NCBI RefSeq assembly: GCF_041355105.1
Contig: NZ_JBFUPK010000002.1
Location: forward strand, 496,001 to 560,000
DNA: 64,000 nucleotides
Direction of reading: 5' to 3'
Source of the DNA: Terriglobus sp. RCC_193
GTDB lineage: Bacteria; Acidobacteriota; Terriglobia; Terriglobales; Acidobacteriaceae
The notes under the pieces were generated by a model. The model did no database searches. It saw only the letters and a program-made list of their open reading frames with translations, and was not told where the DNA came from. Made by a program: the position numbers and the translations under genes. Numbering within the stretch: the first letter of the stretch is position 1; each line of letters opens with the position of its first letter. Of this stretch, positions 34,613 through 43,913 are shown in pieces.

Positions 34613-36412
34613 CTACTCGCCGACTTTTAGGACGGCGAGGAAGGCTTCCTGGGGGATGTCTACTTTGCCGATTCGTTTCATGCGCTTTTTGCCCTCTTTT
34701 TGCTTGTCGAGGAGTTTGCGCTTTCGGCTGATGTCGCCGCCGTAGCACTTGGCTAGGACGTCTTTCTTGATGGCCGATACCGTCTCGCGCGCTACGATCT
34801 TGCTGCCGATGGCGGCCTGGATGGCTACCTCAAACATCTGGCGGGGGATGAGCTCCTTCATCTTGTGGACGAGGGCTTTGCCGCGGTCGTAGGCGAAGTC
34901 GCGGTGGACGATGATGCTGAGTGCGTCGACGGGTTCGCCGGAGACGAGGATGTCCATCTTCACCATGGGGCTGGTCCAGGTGCCGGAGAGGTGATAGTCA
35001 AGTGAGGCGTAGCCGCGGCTGACGGACTTGAGGCGGTCGTAGAAGTCGAGCACGATCTCATTGAGCGGGAGCTCGTAGGTGATCATGACGCGGTTGGCGG
35101 AGACGTACTCCATGTTCTGCTGCTTGCCGCGCTTTTCTTCGACGAGCTTGAGGATGTTGCCGACGTACTCCTCGTTGGTGAGGATTTTGGCGATGATGAC
35201 GGGCTCTTCGATGGAGTCAATGGTTGTGGGGTCGGGCCAGCGCGACGGGTTTTGCACTTCAAGCGTGGTGCCGCCGGTGAGGTGGACCTTGTAGCCGACG
35301 CCGGGGGCGGTGGTGATGAGGTCGAGGTTGAACTCGCGCTCGAGGCGCTCCTGAATGATCTCCATGTGGAGGAGGCCGAGGAAGCCGCAGCGGAAGCCGA
35401 AGCCGAGGGCTACCGACGATTCCGGTTCGAAGGAGAAAGACGCGTCGTTGAGCTTGAGTTTTCCCAGCGCCTCACGTAATGCTCCGTGCTCGTGGCTCTC
35501 TACCGTGTAGAGGCCGGCGAAGACCATGGACTTGATGTCTTCAAAGCCGGGGAGCATTTCGGTGGCGGGGTTGGTGGGGTCGGTGATGGTGTCGCCGACC
35601 TTGGTGTCTGCCACGTCTTTAATGGTGGCGACAAAGAAGCCGACTTCGCCCGCGCTGAGTTCGGCGATTTCAACGGGCTTGGGGGTGAGGACGCCCATGG
35701 ATTCCACGTCGAAGACTTTGTTGTTGCTCATGAGCTTGATGCGCTGGCCCTTGCGGAGGCGGCCGTTGATGACGCGGGCGAGTACGATGACGCCCTTGTA
35801 GGGGTCAAACCATGAGTCGAAGATGAGCGCCTGGAGCGGCTTTTCTGCGTCGCCGGTGGGCGGCGGCATGAGCGTGACGACCGCCTCGAGAATGTCTGCC
35901 ACGTTGAGGCCGGTCTTTGCGGAGACGGCGATGGCGTGATCGGCAGGGAGGCCGACGGTGGTCTCGATCATCTCCTTGGTGCGCGGGATATCCGCAGAGG
36001 GGAGGTCGATCTTGTTGATAACAGGGATAATTTCGAGGCCGTTGGAGATGGCCAGATAGGCGTTGGCGAGGGTTTGCGCTTCGACTCCCTGCGACGCGTC
36101 GACCACCAATAATGCGCCTTCGCAGGAGGCGAGGGAGCGCGAGACTTCGTAGGAGAAGTCGACGTGGCCGGGGGTGTCGATGAGGTTGAGCTGGTAGGTC
36201 TGGCCGTCGTGGGCCTGGTACATCATGCGCACGGAGTGGGCCTTGATGGTGATGCCGCGTTCACGCTCGAGGTCCATGGCGTCGAGGACCTGCGCCTGCA
36301 TCTCTCGCTGCGTGAGCGAGCCGGTGAGTTCGAGGAGGCGATCAGAAAGGGTCGACTTGCCGTGGTCGATGTGCGCGATGATCGCGAAATTACGAATGAA
36401 TTTGGGGTCCAT
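34613..36412 (-). CDS. lepA: Elongation factor 4 (back-translocase)
   Basis: 599 aa from [11 protein letters not shown], with AAGGGTG upstream; the longer frame to 36442 is unlikely. Ribosome-bound GTPase that back-translocates stalled ribosomes. Seen: G1 [15 protein letters not shown]3 [13 protein letters not shown]4 [11 protein letters not shown]5 [11 protein letters not shown]-like domains, and the LepA-specific C-terminus ending [13 protein letters not shown]. The last 45 codons are repeated at 34156-34293 beside the R-M operon, which marks the 3' end as the junction of the accessory island. A 27-codon membrane-peptide gene precedes it on the same strand. Confidence 0.97.
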   Translation of the reverse strand: MDPKFIRNFAIIAHIDHGKSTLSDRLLELTGSLTQREMQAQVLDAMDLERERGITIKAHSVRMMYQAHDGQTYQLNLIDTPGHVDFSYEVSRSLASCEGALLVVDASQGVEAQTLANAYLAISNGLEIIPVINKIDLPSADIPRTKEMIETTVGLPADHAIAVSAKTGLNVADILEAVVTLMPPPTGDAEKPLQALIFDSWFDPYKGVIVLARVINGRLRKGQRIKLMSNNKVFDVESMGVLTPKPVEIAELSAGEVGFFVATIKDVADTKVGDTITDPTNPATEMLPGFEDIKSMVFAGLYTVESHEHGALREALGKLKLNDASFSFEPESSVALGFGFRCGFLGLLHMEIIQERLEREFNLDLITTAPGVGYKVHLTGGTTLEVQNPSRWPDPTTIDSIEEPVIIAKILTNEEYVGNILKLVEEKRGKQQNMEYVSANRVMITYELPLNEIVLDFYDRLKSVSRGYASLDYHLSGTWTSPMVKMDILVSGEPVDALSIIVHRDFAYDRGKALVHKMKELIPRQMFEVAIQAAIGSKIVARETVSAIKKDVLAKCYGGDISRKRKLLDKQKEGKKRMKRIGKVDIPQEAFLAVLKVGE

Positions 36413-36481
36413 GCTCACCCTTGATTCTACAGGGGCAGGCACTTCGTGCGGTTTCTCGATGCGATCTTGCAGAGACTACGA

Positions 36482-36502
36482 GAGGCGGCTGCGGGCCGCC
36501 TC
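36482..36502 (-). terminator. Short GC hairpin after the micro-ORF
   Basis: GAGGCGGC (36482-36489) pairs with GCCGCCTC (36495-36502). It lies 31 bp after the leftward micro-ORF stop; no U-run, so termination is uncertain. Confidence 0.35.
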
Positions 36503-36533
36503 GGGAGGTTTGGTGCTGGTGAATGCGCCTGGG

Positions 36534-36617
36534 TTAGTAGGCGCTGTCGTCAACCTTGGCGAAGCCTGCGACGATAGCGATGAACAAGCCAGCAGCGAAA
36601 AGCAGTGCAATGTGCAT
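36534..36617 (-). CDS. Micro-ORF for a 27-residue membrane peptide
   Basis: The frame from the ATG at 36617 reads MHIALLFAAGLFIAIV then AGFAKVDDSAY and stops with TAA. Residues 3-19 form one hydrophobic helix and the tail is acidic and polar, the usual layout of single-pass bacterial micro-proteins. AGGAAAGGGAC lies about 11 nt upstream as a possible ribosome-binding site. It is 121 bp upstream of lepA on the same strand. A second micro-ORF with the same MH start and layout is at 60907. No family is recognised; expression is unproven. Confidence 0.5.
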   Translation of the reverse strand: MHIALLFAAGLFIAIVAGFAKVDDSAY

Positions 36618-36797
36618 GGTACGGAAAGTCCCTTTCCTAGGCAGTGAGTGAAACCGAGTAAGCAGCAATCAAAAAACAACAGGCGTGATAGGTGGTGTGT
36701 TCTTCATTTTTCACTCCGCCGGATTGTTCACCTTAGGCTGAGTGCGTTGGATGAAAGGGTTAGGCCCCTATCGAACAGCTGCTACGGTACCTTGCAC

Positions 36798-37136
36798 ATG
36801 AGTGGAACGCGAATCCCACGGTACGGCACAGTGCATACCACTTTGGTGTCAGGTGAAGAAGCTCGGGGTGTCTTGGTGAATACGCCATTTGGGGCCGATC
36901 CGATAAAGGAATATTTTTCCAGTTTTGATGAAGTGTTGCCTTACTTCGACTGTGTTGAGGCCTGGATGGCGGAAGATTGCGTCTGGATGATGGCGAGTTG
37001 TCCGATATCGGGCCAATATGGGCGATATTCGAATCGCCATGCAGGAAGACACATCCGTAGATGGCTTTTGAGATGGCGTGAATTGTTACAGGACGGAAAA
37101 TATTTCCGTATCGAATCACATCGCTTCTTTGATTAG
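36798..37136 (+). CDS. Orphan hypothetical protein
   Basis: 112 aa from MSGTRIPRYGTVH; the open frame extends further upstream without a good start. Composition looks protein-like (FGADPIKEYFSSFDEVLPYFD, then WMAEDCVWMMASCPI and a basic C-terminus RHIRRWLLRWRELLQDG), and its codons are more AT-rich than those of the neighbours. No signal peptide, membrane helix or known motif. No clear ribosome-binding site. It lies between lepA and a TonB-dependent receptor gene. It may be real and recently acquired, or a spurious frame. Confidence 0.4.
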   Translation: MSGTRIPRYGTVHTTLVSGEEARGVLVNTPFGADPIKEYFSSFDEVLPYFDCVEAWMAEDCVWMMASCPISGQYGRYSNRHAGRHIRRWLLRWRELLQDGKYFRIESHRFFD

Positions 37137-37251
37137 GGTGCAAGTTACGGCTAAAAGCCGTTTGCCGTGAGCGTGAGCTGTCAGACAAACCTTGTCTGGC
37201 GAGCCCGTTTCATCCCGATCACCCTCCCCCAACGCTGTAAGGAGTGCCAAT

Positions 37252-40200
37252 TTGAAGTCGATGTTTCGAATGCTTCCCGTCGCCCTTGTGGCGGTTTCAA
37301 CCTGTAGCTACGCCCAGACCATTACCGGCAGTGTGAACGGCACCGTGACGGACGCGTCTGGTGCCGTTTTGCCGAATGCCAAGGTGACTGTCACCAATGT
37401 GCAGACCAACGTAAGCAGTTCCACCCAGAGCACGAGTACGGGTGTCTACAACATCCGCTTTCTGCAGGTGGGCCAGTACAAAGTAACCATTGAGGCGCAG
37501 GGATTTGCGCCACAGACACTGGGACCGTTCGCTCTTGAAGCAGGCCAGGACGCGAAGTTTGACGCGAAGCTGGGCGCCGAAGGTGGTACCCAGACGGTGA
37601 ACGTGCAGGCGTCCCTGGTGCCGCTGCTGAATACTGAAAGCGGCGAACTGGGCACCACGCTGGACACGCATGCCATTGACAGCATTCCGCTGCAGGGCCG
37701 TAACTTCTCATCGCTGACGATCTTTACGCCGGGTGCGGTGGCGACCGATCCCACGGTTTTCACGGGTCAGAATGCCATTGAGCGCAGCAAGGATGGCGGC
37801 GCGCAGGTGTCAGTGAACGGGAACCGACAGCAGGCGAACAACTATCTGCTGGACGGCATTGAGATCAACGAGACGATCAACAACACGATTGGCTATAACC
37901 CAAGCCCGGATGCCCTGGACCAGGTGCGCACCGTGAGCAGCAACGCGCAGGCCGAGTACGGCAACGTGAACGGCGGCGATGTGATTGCGCTGCTGAAGAG
38001 CGGCACCAACAAGTTTCACGGCAGCGCGTTCTATTACGTGACGGACGACAGCTTTAACGCGAACACGTGGGTGAACGGCCTGAGCGCGACGCCAGTTCCG
38101 AAGACGAGCGAGACGAGCAACATCTTTGGTGGAACGATTGGCGGGCCGATGCTGAAGGACAAGCTGTTCTTCTTTGCGGATTATTCCGGCAACCGGTACC
38201 ACAAGGGCGGCTACAGCGATGTGAACGTGGCGACAGCCCGTATGCGTGCAGGCGACTTTGGTGAAGTGCCGTTCCAGTTGTACGACGCGCAGGCTGCAGG
38301 CAAGCCGGCGTTTGTGAACAACCAATTGCCCACGACGGCGCTGAACCCTGTTGCGCGTTACCTGTTCGCGCATCCGGAACTGTATCCGCTGCCGAACCAG
38401 GCAGCGCAGGCAGGAACGATCACCACGGGTAACTATCGCGGTGTGACGAAGCAGCGCATTTACAACGACCAGTTTGACGTGAAGGTGGACTACCGCTACC
38501 GCGACAAGGACACGATGTTTGTGCGTTACAGCCAGAGCACGGCGGGCGACACGAACACGGCTCCGATTGCGCTGGCGTTCCCCACGGCTTCGACCTATCC
38601 GACGAAGGGTGTGGCGATCAATTACGTACACACGTTCACGCCGACGATCCAGAACGAGTTCCGCGCTGGCTTCTTCCGGACGGCGTGGCACCAGGGTGTG
38701 CCTACAGATACGACAGGCGTCTTTGGCGCGAATGGCAACGCCACGGTTGGCATTGCTGGCGGCAGCCCCGTTCCGGGATTTGCGGCGCAGAACATCACAT
38801 CCACGGGAACCAACCTGGCGTCGAGTTCTGGCGGTGCAGCGTTTGGCAACTCCGGCATTTATTCCGACAACGTGATGAACAACTTTACCTATGGCGATAA
38901 CCTGACGATCCAGAAGGGCAATCACGTTATCAAAATGGGCGCACAGTTCATCCGTTACCAACAGAACAGCCTGTACACCGGCAATGACGGCGCACAGGGC
39001 CAGATGACCTACAACGGCAACTACACCGCGAACACGGCTGTTTCCGGAGCCAGCGGCTTTGGTGTGGCGGACTTCTACCTGGACCGTGCAAGCTCCGCAG
39101 GCCGCGGAACGCTGGCAGGCCACACGGGCCAGCGCCAGTGGCGCGATGCGTGGTTTGTTCAGGATGACTGGAAGCTGATGCCCACACTGACCGTGAACCT
39201 GGGTCTGCGTTGGGAGTATGACCAGCCTATCTACGAAGTGAATAACAAGCAGGCCAACCTGAACCTGGCCACCGGTGCGATTGAACTGGCAGGGCAGAAC
39301 GGCAACAGTCGCGCACTGTACAACCCAACGTGGACGAACTTTATGCCGCGTGTTGGCTTCTCGTGGAACCCGAAGCAGAAGCTTGTGGTCCGCGGTGGCT
39401 TTGGAACCACGACGTACCTGGAAGGCACGGGCGCGAACCTTCGCCTGACGATTAACCCGCCGTTCCAGACGTCGATTTCGTACACCGGCAGTGCTCCAAC
39501 GACGACGGGTGCGGGTACGTACACCACGGCTGAGACTGCATTCACACAGAACTCGAATGCAACCTGCTCTTACACGACCGATCCAACGTGCAGCGCGAAG
39601 TTCCGTGCGTGGGACCCGAACCTGAAGCCCTCTACCGTAACGGAATACAGCCTGACGACGGAGTACCAGTTGAACAACTACTCGTCATTCCAGGTGGGTT
39701 ATGTGGGGCAGTATGCGTACCACCTGATCCAGGCTGTGGCTGCAAACCAGTTGACCGCTCCCTGCTTTGTGAACGGATCGCTGGTGGCCTATAACTCTGC
39801 TTCCTGTTTTGCGGTGAACAAGTCTCCGTACTACCAGGTGGTGGGTCAGTCGGGCACGGTGCCGTTGACTGCATCGCAAGCGATGGCGAACTACAACGCG
39901 CTGCAGGCGACGTTCCGTCAGCGGCTGCGTGGTGGCCTGCAGTTCACAGCGAACTACGCATATGCGAAGGCACTGACGAACAGCATTGGCTTCTATGGTG
40001 TGTCGAAGGTGAACGGCGCCAGCGCGTATGCTGCGGATCCCCGCAACAACTCGCTGGAATACGGACCGAACGGCACGGACGTGCGCCACAACGTGAACTT
40101 CACGGCGACGTATGAACTGCCGTTTGGACGTGGCCGCAAGTTTGGTGGAAACATGCCGCGCCTGGTAGATGAAGTGGTTGGTGGATGGCGTGTGGCTGCC

Positions 40201-40674
40201 TCTGGCTTTGTGTACACGGGCTTTCCGGTCACGATTACCAGCAACAACATCAACTCTGGCGTGAACAGCAATCAACAGCGCATGGTGAAGTACCGTCCGC
40301 TGAAGATTGTGAACCGCAGCGTGCAGCACTGGTTTGGTACGGACGCTTCGGCTACACCGTGCCTTACGGCCGGCGTGGACAACGGTGTGTGTGCGTACGG
40401 TTTGCCTGCGGATGGTGTGATCAGCCCGCAGCGCCCCGGCACGGAACGTACGCCTGGCTACCAGCAGTATGACGCGTCAGTGTTCAAGGACTTCAACATC
40501 ACGGAGAGCCAGAAGATCAGCTTCCGCGTGGATGCCTCGAACGTGCTGAACATTGCAAGCTACGGCAACCCGGATGGCACGGCGCAGGATGCTTCCAGCG
40601 GCACGTTTGGACGCATCAGCGACACGCGTTCCGGACCGCGTATGCTGCAGCTTTCCGCAAAGTACTCGTTCTAA
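37252..40674 (+). CDS. TonB-dependent receptor-like outer-membrane protein with carboxypeptidase-regulatory-like domain
   Basis: 1140 aa. The start is taken as TTG at 37252 because TAAGGAG is 7 nt upstream and the Sec signal (MFRMLPVALVAVSTCSYAQ) follows at once. Then come the Ig-like domain GSVNGTVTDASGAVLPNAKVTVTN, a plug (YLLDGIEINETINNTIGYNP, SNAQAEYGNVNGG) and a long barrel ending in LQLSAKYSF with terminal Phe. It probably imports oligosaccharides; the GH92 alpha-mannosidase gene downstream suggests mannose-containing glycans, which is inference. A strong terminator follows, so the GH92 gene has its own promoter. Confidence 0.9.
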   Translation: MKSMFRMLPVALVAVSTCSYAQTITGSVNGTVTDASGAVLPNAKVTVTNVQTNVSSSTQSTSTGVYNIRFLQVGQYKVTIEAQGFAPQTLGPFALEAGQDAKFDAKLGAEGGTQTVNVQASLVPLLNTESGELGTTLDTHAIDSIPLQGRNFSSLTIFTPGAVATDPTVFTGQNAIERSKDGGAQVSVNGNRQQANNYLLDGIEINETINNTIGYNPSPDALDQVRTVSSNAQAEYGNVNGGDVIALLKSGTNKFHGSAFYYVTDDSFNANTWVNGLSATPVPKTSETSNIFGGTIGGPMLKDKLFFFADYSGNRYHKGGYSDVNVATARMRAGDFGEVPFQLYDAQAAGKPAFVNNQLPTTALNPVARYLFAHPELYPLPNQAAQAGTITTGNYRGVTKQRIYNDQFDVKVDYRYRDKDTMFVRYSQSTAGDTNTAPIALAFPTASTYPTKGVAINYVHTFTPTIQNEFRAGFFRTAWHQGVPTDTTGVFGANGNATVGIAGGSPVPGFAAQNITSTGTNLASSSGGAAFGNSGIYSDNVMNNFTYGDNLTIQKGNHVIKMGAQFIRYQQNSLYTGNDGAQGQMTYNGNYTANTAVSGASGFGVADFYLDRASSAGRGTLAGHTGQRQWRDAWFVQDDWKLMPTLTVNLGLRWEYDQPIYEVNNKQANLNLATGAIELAGQNGNSRALYNPTWTNFMPRVGFSWNPKQKLVVRGGFGTTTYLEGTGANLRLTINPPFQTSISYTGSAPTTTGAGTYTTAETAFTQNSNATCSYTTDPTCSAKFRAWDPNLKPSTVTEYSLTTEYQLNNYSSFQVGYVGQYAYHLIQAVAANQLTAPCFVNGSLVAYNSASCFAVNKSPYYQVVGQSGTVPLTASQAMANYNALQATFRQRLRGGLQFTANYAYAKALTNSIGFYGVSKVNGASAYAADPRNNSLEYGPNGTDVRHNVNFTATYELPFGRGRKFGGNMPRLVDEVVGGWRVAASGFVYTGFPVTITSNNINSGVNSNQQRMVKYRPLKIVNRSVQHWFGTDASATPCLTAGVDNGVCAYGLPADGVISPQRPGTERTPGYQQYDASVFKDFNITESQKISFRVDASNVLNIASYGNPDGTAQDASSGTFGRISDTRSGPRMLQLSAKYSF

Positions 40675-40692
40675 CTTTCCTTGCGAATGGAA

Positions 40693-40732
40693 ACAGGCCA
40701 CGCAGACAACTTCTGCGTGGCCTGTGCCTTTT
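40693..40732 (+). terminator. Terminator of the receptor gene
   Basis: ACAGGCCACGCAG (40693-40705) pairs perfectly with CTGCGTGGCCTGT (40713-40725), followed by GCCTTTTT. Classic Rho-independent form. Confidence 0.85.
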
Positions 40733-40805
40733 TGCATGAGACATATTGTGGCAATTTGGAACTGTCGATACGCTGTTCGTTTCCTGATGCGTTGTAGAAG
40801 GTTGA

Positions 40806-41075
40806 GAGGAAAGCAGGTCCTTCGACTTCACTTCGTTTCGCTCAGGATGACGAACTTCGTTCGTATGAGCTTCGCTCTCGCGAAGCTAGCATAGAGCTGT
40901 GGCCGGAAAAGGCGAGCGGTTGTGGCACGTTCGAGTCTGTCGGGATTCTTCCCCTTCGACAAGCTCAGGGTCAGAATGACGGTCTTCGACTGTAGGAGCT
41001 TCGCTTGCAATTTCATCCGTCGTTGTGGCGCTTCGTGCGTAGGAGCTTCGCTGGTGGCAGACTTTGTACGTGGTT
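40806..41075. repeat. REP-like repeat cluster
   Basis: The 445-bp gap before the GH92 gene holds CTTCGTTTCGCTCAGGATGA, TATGAGCTTCGCTCTCGCGA, GGGATTCTTCCCCTTCGACA and GGGTCAGAATGACGGTCTTC, then two GTAGGAGCTTCGCT units. These match the repeats at 43556-43850. No gene is seen in the gap. Confidence 0.6.
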
Positions 41076-41119
41076 TGTCACTTGATGGCTTGGTAGGATG
41101 ACGGCAGTTGGAGATGTTG

Positions 41120-43426
41120 ATGATTACTCGCCGTAGGTTTCTGGAATCCGCTGCTGTTGCTGCCACGCTTGCTCATATGGAATCGCGCTCGTTGATGGCG
41201 CTTTCACAAAAGGCTGTTGCGAAGGATGATGTGTTGCAGTGGGTGGACCCGCGCATTGGAACGGGTGGGCATGGACACTGCTATCCGGGTGCGAGTATGC
41301 CGTTTGGTGCGGTGCAGCTTTCGCCGGATACGTACAACGATGGCTGGGACTGGAGCAGCGGTTACCACATTACCGATGACAGCATTATGGGATTCAGCCA
41401 TACGCATTTAAGCGGCACGGGTGTGGGCGATCTGCTGGACTTCCTGGTGATGGCGGGGACAGGCAAAGCGAAATTGCAGCCGGGTGACCGGAAAAATCCG
41501 GAAGAGGGATATCGTTCGCGGTTTACGCACAGCACAGAGGTGACGACGCCGGGCTACTACTCCGTGATGCTGGACACGTACAAGATCAAAGCTGAGCTGA
41601 CGGCGACGGAGCGTGTGGGTGTGCATCGGTACACGTTTCCCAAGAGCGATGAGGCTTATCTGATTGTGGACCTGCATCATGCGCACCTGACGAAACATGG
41701 CACCACGGTGGTGAGCAGCGAAGTGGAGCTGACCGCCGCGGATACGTTGCAGGGTGGGCATGTAACGAATGGATGGGGCAATGGGCGTCATGCTTACTTC
41801 TCCATGCAGTTCTCAAAGAAGCCTAAGAAGGTGGAGATCTTTTCAGACGATCAGCCGGTGAGCGGCAAGAGGGCTGAGGGTGTGAACCTGAAAGCGGTTC
41901 TCTACTTCCATACGAAGGCCAACGAAACGATCATCGTGAAGACGGGCATCAGCGCGGTGGATGCCGCGGGTGCTGCGAAGAACGTTGCTGCAGAAGTGAA
42001 AGGCTTTGATTTTGATGGCACGCGCATGACGGCGGCGGCGGCGTGGCGCAGGCAGTTGGGTAAGGTGCGCGCTTCGTTTATTGACGATACGCATCGCACG
42101 ATCTTTTACACGTCGCTGTATCACATGAGCCTGGGGCCGGTGCTGTTTGACGATGTGGATGGCCGCTACCGTGCGATGGATAACACGGTGAAATCGCTGC
42201 CTGCGGGTGAACGGAACTACACCACGTTTTCGCTGTGGGATACGTTCCGCGCGGCGCATCCCGCTTACACGATCATTGAGCCGGAGCGTGTGCCGCAGTT
42301 TGTGAATACGTTGATCCGCATGGGAGAGGAAAGTCCTGCGGGTGCGCCGGTGTGGCCGCTGTGGGGTCGTGAGACGGAGTGCATGACGGGCTTTCACTGC
42401 TCGTCAGTCATTGCCGAGGCGCAGAAGAAGGGATTCAACGCGGATTACAAGCGTGCGTATGCGATGTTGCAGAAGGGCCGTGCGGATGATGTGCAGGGCA
42501 TGACGTGGCACAAGGAGCATGGCTATATCCCGGCTGATCTTGAGGGTGAGTCGGTTTCGAAGCATGTGGAGTTCTGCTATGACGACTGGGCGATGGCGAA
42601 CATTGCATCGCGGCTGGGCATGACGACGGAACGCGATGAGCGGCTGAAGATGTCAAAGGGATACCGGAACAACTGGGATGCGAGTGTTGGCTTCCTGAGG
42701 CCGAAGCTGTCGACCGGCGAATGGACCACGCCGTTTGATCCGATTGAGATGCGGCACTGGGAGAAGTGGTGGGACTACACCGAGAGCAACGCGTGGCAGA
42801 CAACGTTTACGGTGCAGTGCGATCCGGGCGGCATGATCGACATGATTGGCGGCAATGCGCCGTTTGTAACGAAGCTGGATGCGCTATTCAATCAGCCGAG
42901 CACGTTACCGTCGTATGCGCCGCCGGACATTGCGGGTATGGTGGGGCAGTATGCGCATGGCAATGAGCCTTCGCACCATGTTGCGTATCTCTACGTGTAT
43001 GCCGGTGCGCCGCACAAGACACAGAGCCGCGTACGCAGCCTGATGGACACGATGTACAAAGCAGAGCCGGATGGCATGCAGGGCAACGAGGATGTGGGCC
43101 AGATGTCAGCGTGGTACTTCCTGAGTGCGCTTGGTTTCTATCCTGTTGATCCAGTGAGCGGCATCTATGTGCTGGGCTCGCCGGTGACGACGGGCGCAAC
43201 GCTGGATATGGGCAAGGGGCGTGTGCTGAAGATTGAAGTGCAACGCACGAATGCCTCGGATGCTTATGTGAAGGAGTTCCGCCTGAATGGAACGGTGCAG
43301 GACAAGGCGTGGTTCCGGCATAGCGATATTGCGAATGGTGGCACGCTGACGTTTGTGATGAGTGCGACGCCGAATGAGGCGCTGGGCGCGGATGTGAAGG
43401 GGATTCCGCCTTCGCAGGAGATTTAA
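41120..43426 (+). CDS. GH92 alpha-mannosidase-like glycosidase with Tat signal
   Basis: 768 aa from MITRRRFLESA, with GGAG 6 nt upstream. The RRRFLESAAVAATLA start is a twin-arginine signal, so the folded protein is exported. GH92 landmarks: VDPRIGTGGHGHCYPGASMP near residue 42, SHTHLSGTGVGD near 95, SLWDTFRAAHPAY near 373, WGRETECMTGFH near 413, and the terminal domain with DVGQMSAWYFLSALGFYPVDP near 658. GH92 enzymes are calcium-dependent exo-alpha-mannosidases on glycans. Released mannose could enter through ManA after phosphorylation. Confidence 0.95.
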   Translation: MITRRRFLESAAVAATLAHMESRSLMALSQKAVAKDDVLQWVDPRIGTGGHGHCYPGASMPFGAVQLSPDTYNDGWDWSSGYHITDDSIMGFSHTHLSGTGVGDLLDFLVMAGTGKAKLQPGDRKNPEEGYRSRFTHSTEVTTPGYYSVMLDTYKIKAELTATERVGVHRYTFPKSDEAYLIVDLHHAHLTKHGTTVVSSEVELTAADTLQGGHVTNGWGNGRHAYFSMQFSKKPKKVEIFSDDQPVSGKRAEGVNLKAVLYFHTKANETIIVKTGISAVDAAGAAKNVAAEVKGFDFDGTRMTAAAAWRRQLGKVRASFIDDTHRTIFYTSLYHMSLGPVLFDDVDGRYRAMDNTVKSLPAGERNYTTFSLWDTFRAAHPAYTIIEPERVPQFVNTLIRMGEESPAGAPVWPLWGRETECMTGFHCSSVIAEAQKKGFNADYKRAYAMLQKGRADDVQGMTWHKEHGYIPADLEGESVSKHVEFCYDDWAMANIASRLGMTTERDERLKMSKGYRNNWDASVGFLRPKLSTGEWTTPFDPIEMRHWEKWWDYTESNAWQTTFTVQCDPGGMIDMIGGNAPFVTKLDALFNQPSTLPSYAPPDIAGMVGQYAHGNEPSHHVAYLYVYAGAPHKTQSRVRSLMDTMYKAEPDGMQGNEDVGQMSAWYFLSALGFYPVDPVSGIYVLGSPVTTGATLDMGKGRVLKIEVQRTNASDAYVKEFRLNGTVQDKAWFRHSDIANGGTLTFVMSATPNEALGADVKGIPPSQEI

Positions 43427-43441
43427 CAAAAAAGCAAGAAG

Positions 43442-43474
43442 AACGCGGCTCGTTTGATGCGAGCCGCGTTTTTG
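43442..43474 (+). terminator. Terminator of the GH92 gene
   Basis: AACGCGGCTCG (43442-43452) pairs perfectly with CGAGCCGCGTT (43460-43470), followed by TTTG. It lies 16 bp after the stop. Confidence 0.85.
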
Positions 43475-43555
43475 TTTGTTCTTTCGCTTAGTTTGTTCTT
43501 TCGCTTAGATACAAGAATGGGTTCCTGGCGCATCGTAGTGCGAGGAGAAGAATGC

Positions 43556-43850
43556 AGGTCCTTCAGCTACGCTTCGCTTCGTTCAGGATGACGGTCTTTC
43601 TGACCGTACGAGCTTCGCTCTGCGAAGCTGGTTGGTTTTGTGGCTGAAAGAACTGAACGTGTTGGCACGGTGAAGTGTGTGGGGATTCTTCGCGTTGCTC
43701 AGAATGACGGTCTTCGACCGTATGAGCTTTGCTTTCGCAAAGCTGGTTTGGTTTTGTGGCTGGAAACTTTCAGAGGGCTTGGCAGAATCAGAGTTCGTCG
43801 GGATTCTTCGCTTCGCTCAGAATGACCGGCTTCGATGGTTGCCTTCACTG
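43556..43850. repeat. Tandem REP-like units, period about 117 bp
   Basis: In the 473-bp gap after the GH92 gene the block GACGGTC...GACCGTA(T/C)GAGCTT...GCTGGTT...GGTTTTGTGGCTG occurs twice (from 43590 and 43706). A third GACCGGCTTCG start is at 43824. Each is preceded by GGATTCTTCGC or an equivalent and TCAGAATGA/TCAGGATGA. Spacing of 116 and 118 bp marks a tandem array of the dispersed family. No gene is seen. Confidence 0.65.
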
Positions 43851-43913
43851 TTGGGACGAGATGCTTTGCTTCACTATTGAGGCGAAGTGCTTTGCTTCAC
43901 TATTGGGGCGAGG
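43838..43913. repeat. 26-bp tandem repeat at the VWFA gene 3' end
   Basis: TGCTTTGCTTCACTATTG... occurs at 43862-43887 and 43888-43913 with two mismatches, and a weaker third copy precedes them. The last copy contains the stop codon (43900) of the leftward VWFA-related gene. Confidence 0.6.

Noticed and set aside
36760-37188. 142-codon open frame on the minus strand opposite the orphan ORF
   Set aside because: Ser/Arg/His-rich translation with no ribosome-binding site; the plus-strand frame looks more protein-like.
37810-39123. 437-codon open frame on the minus strand
   Set aside because: Antisense to the receptor at 37252-40674, with no domain or signal peptide.
43556-43850. CRISPR array
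   Set aside because: The tandem units are about 117 bp with imperfect repeats and no short, identical repeats separated by unique spacers; no cas genes are near.
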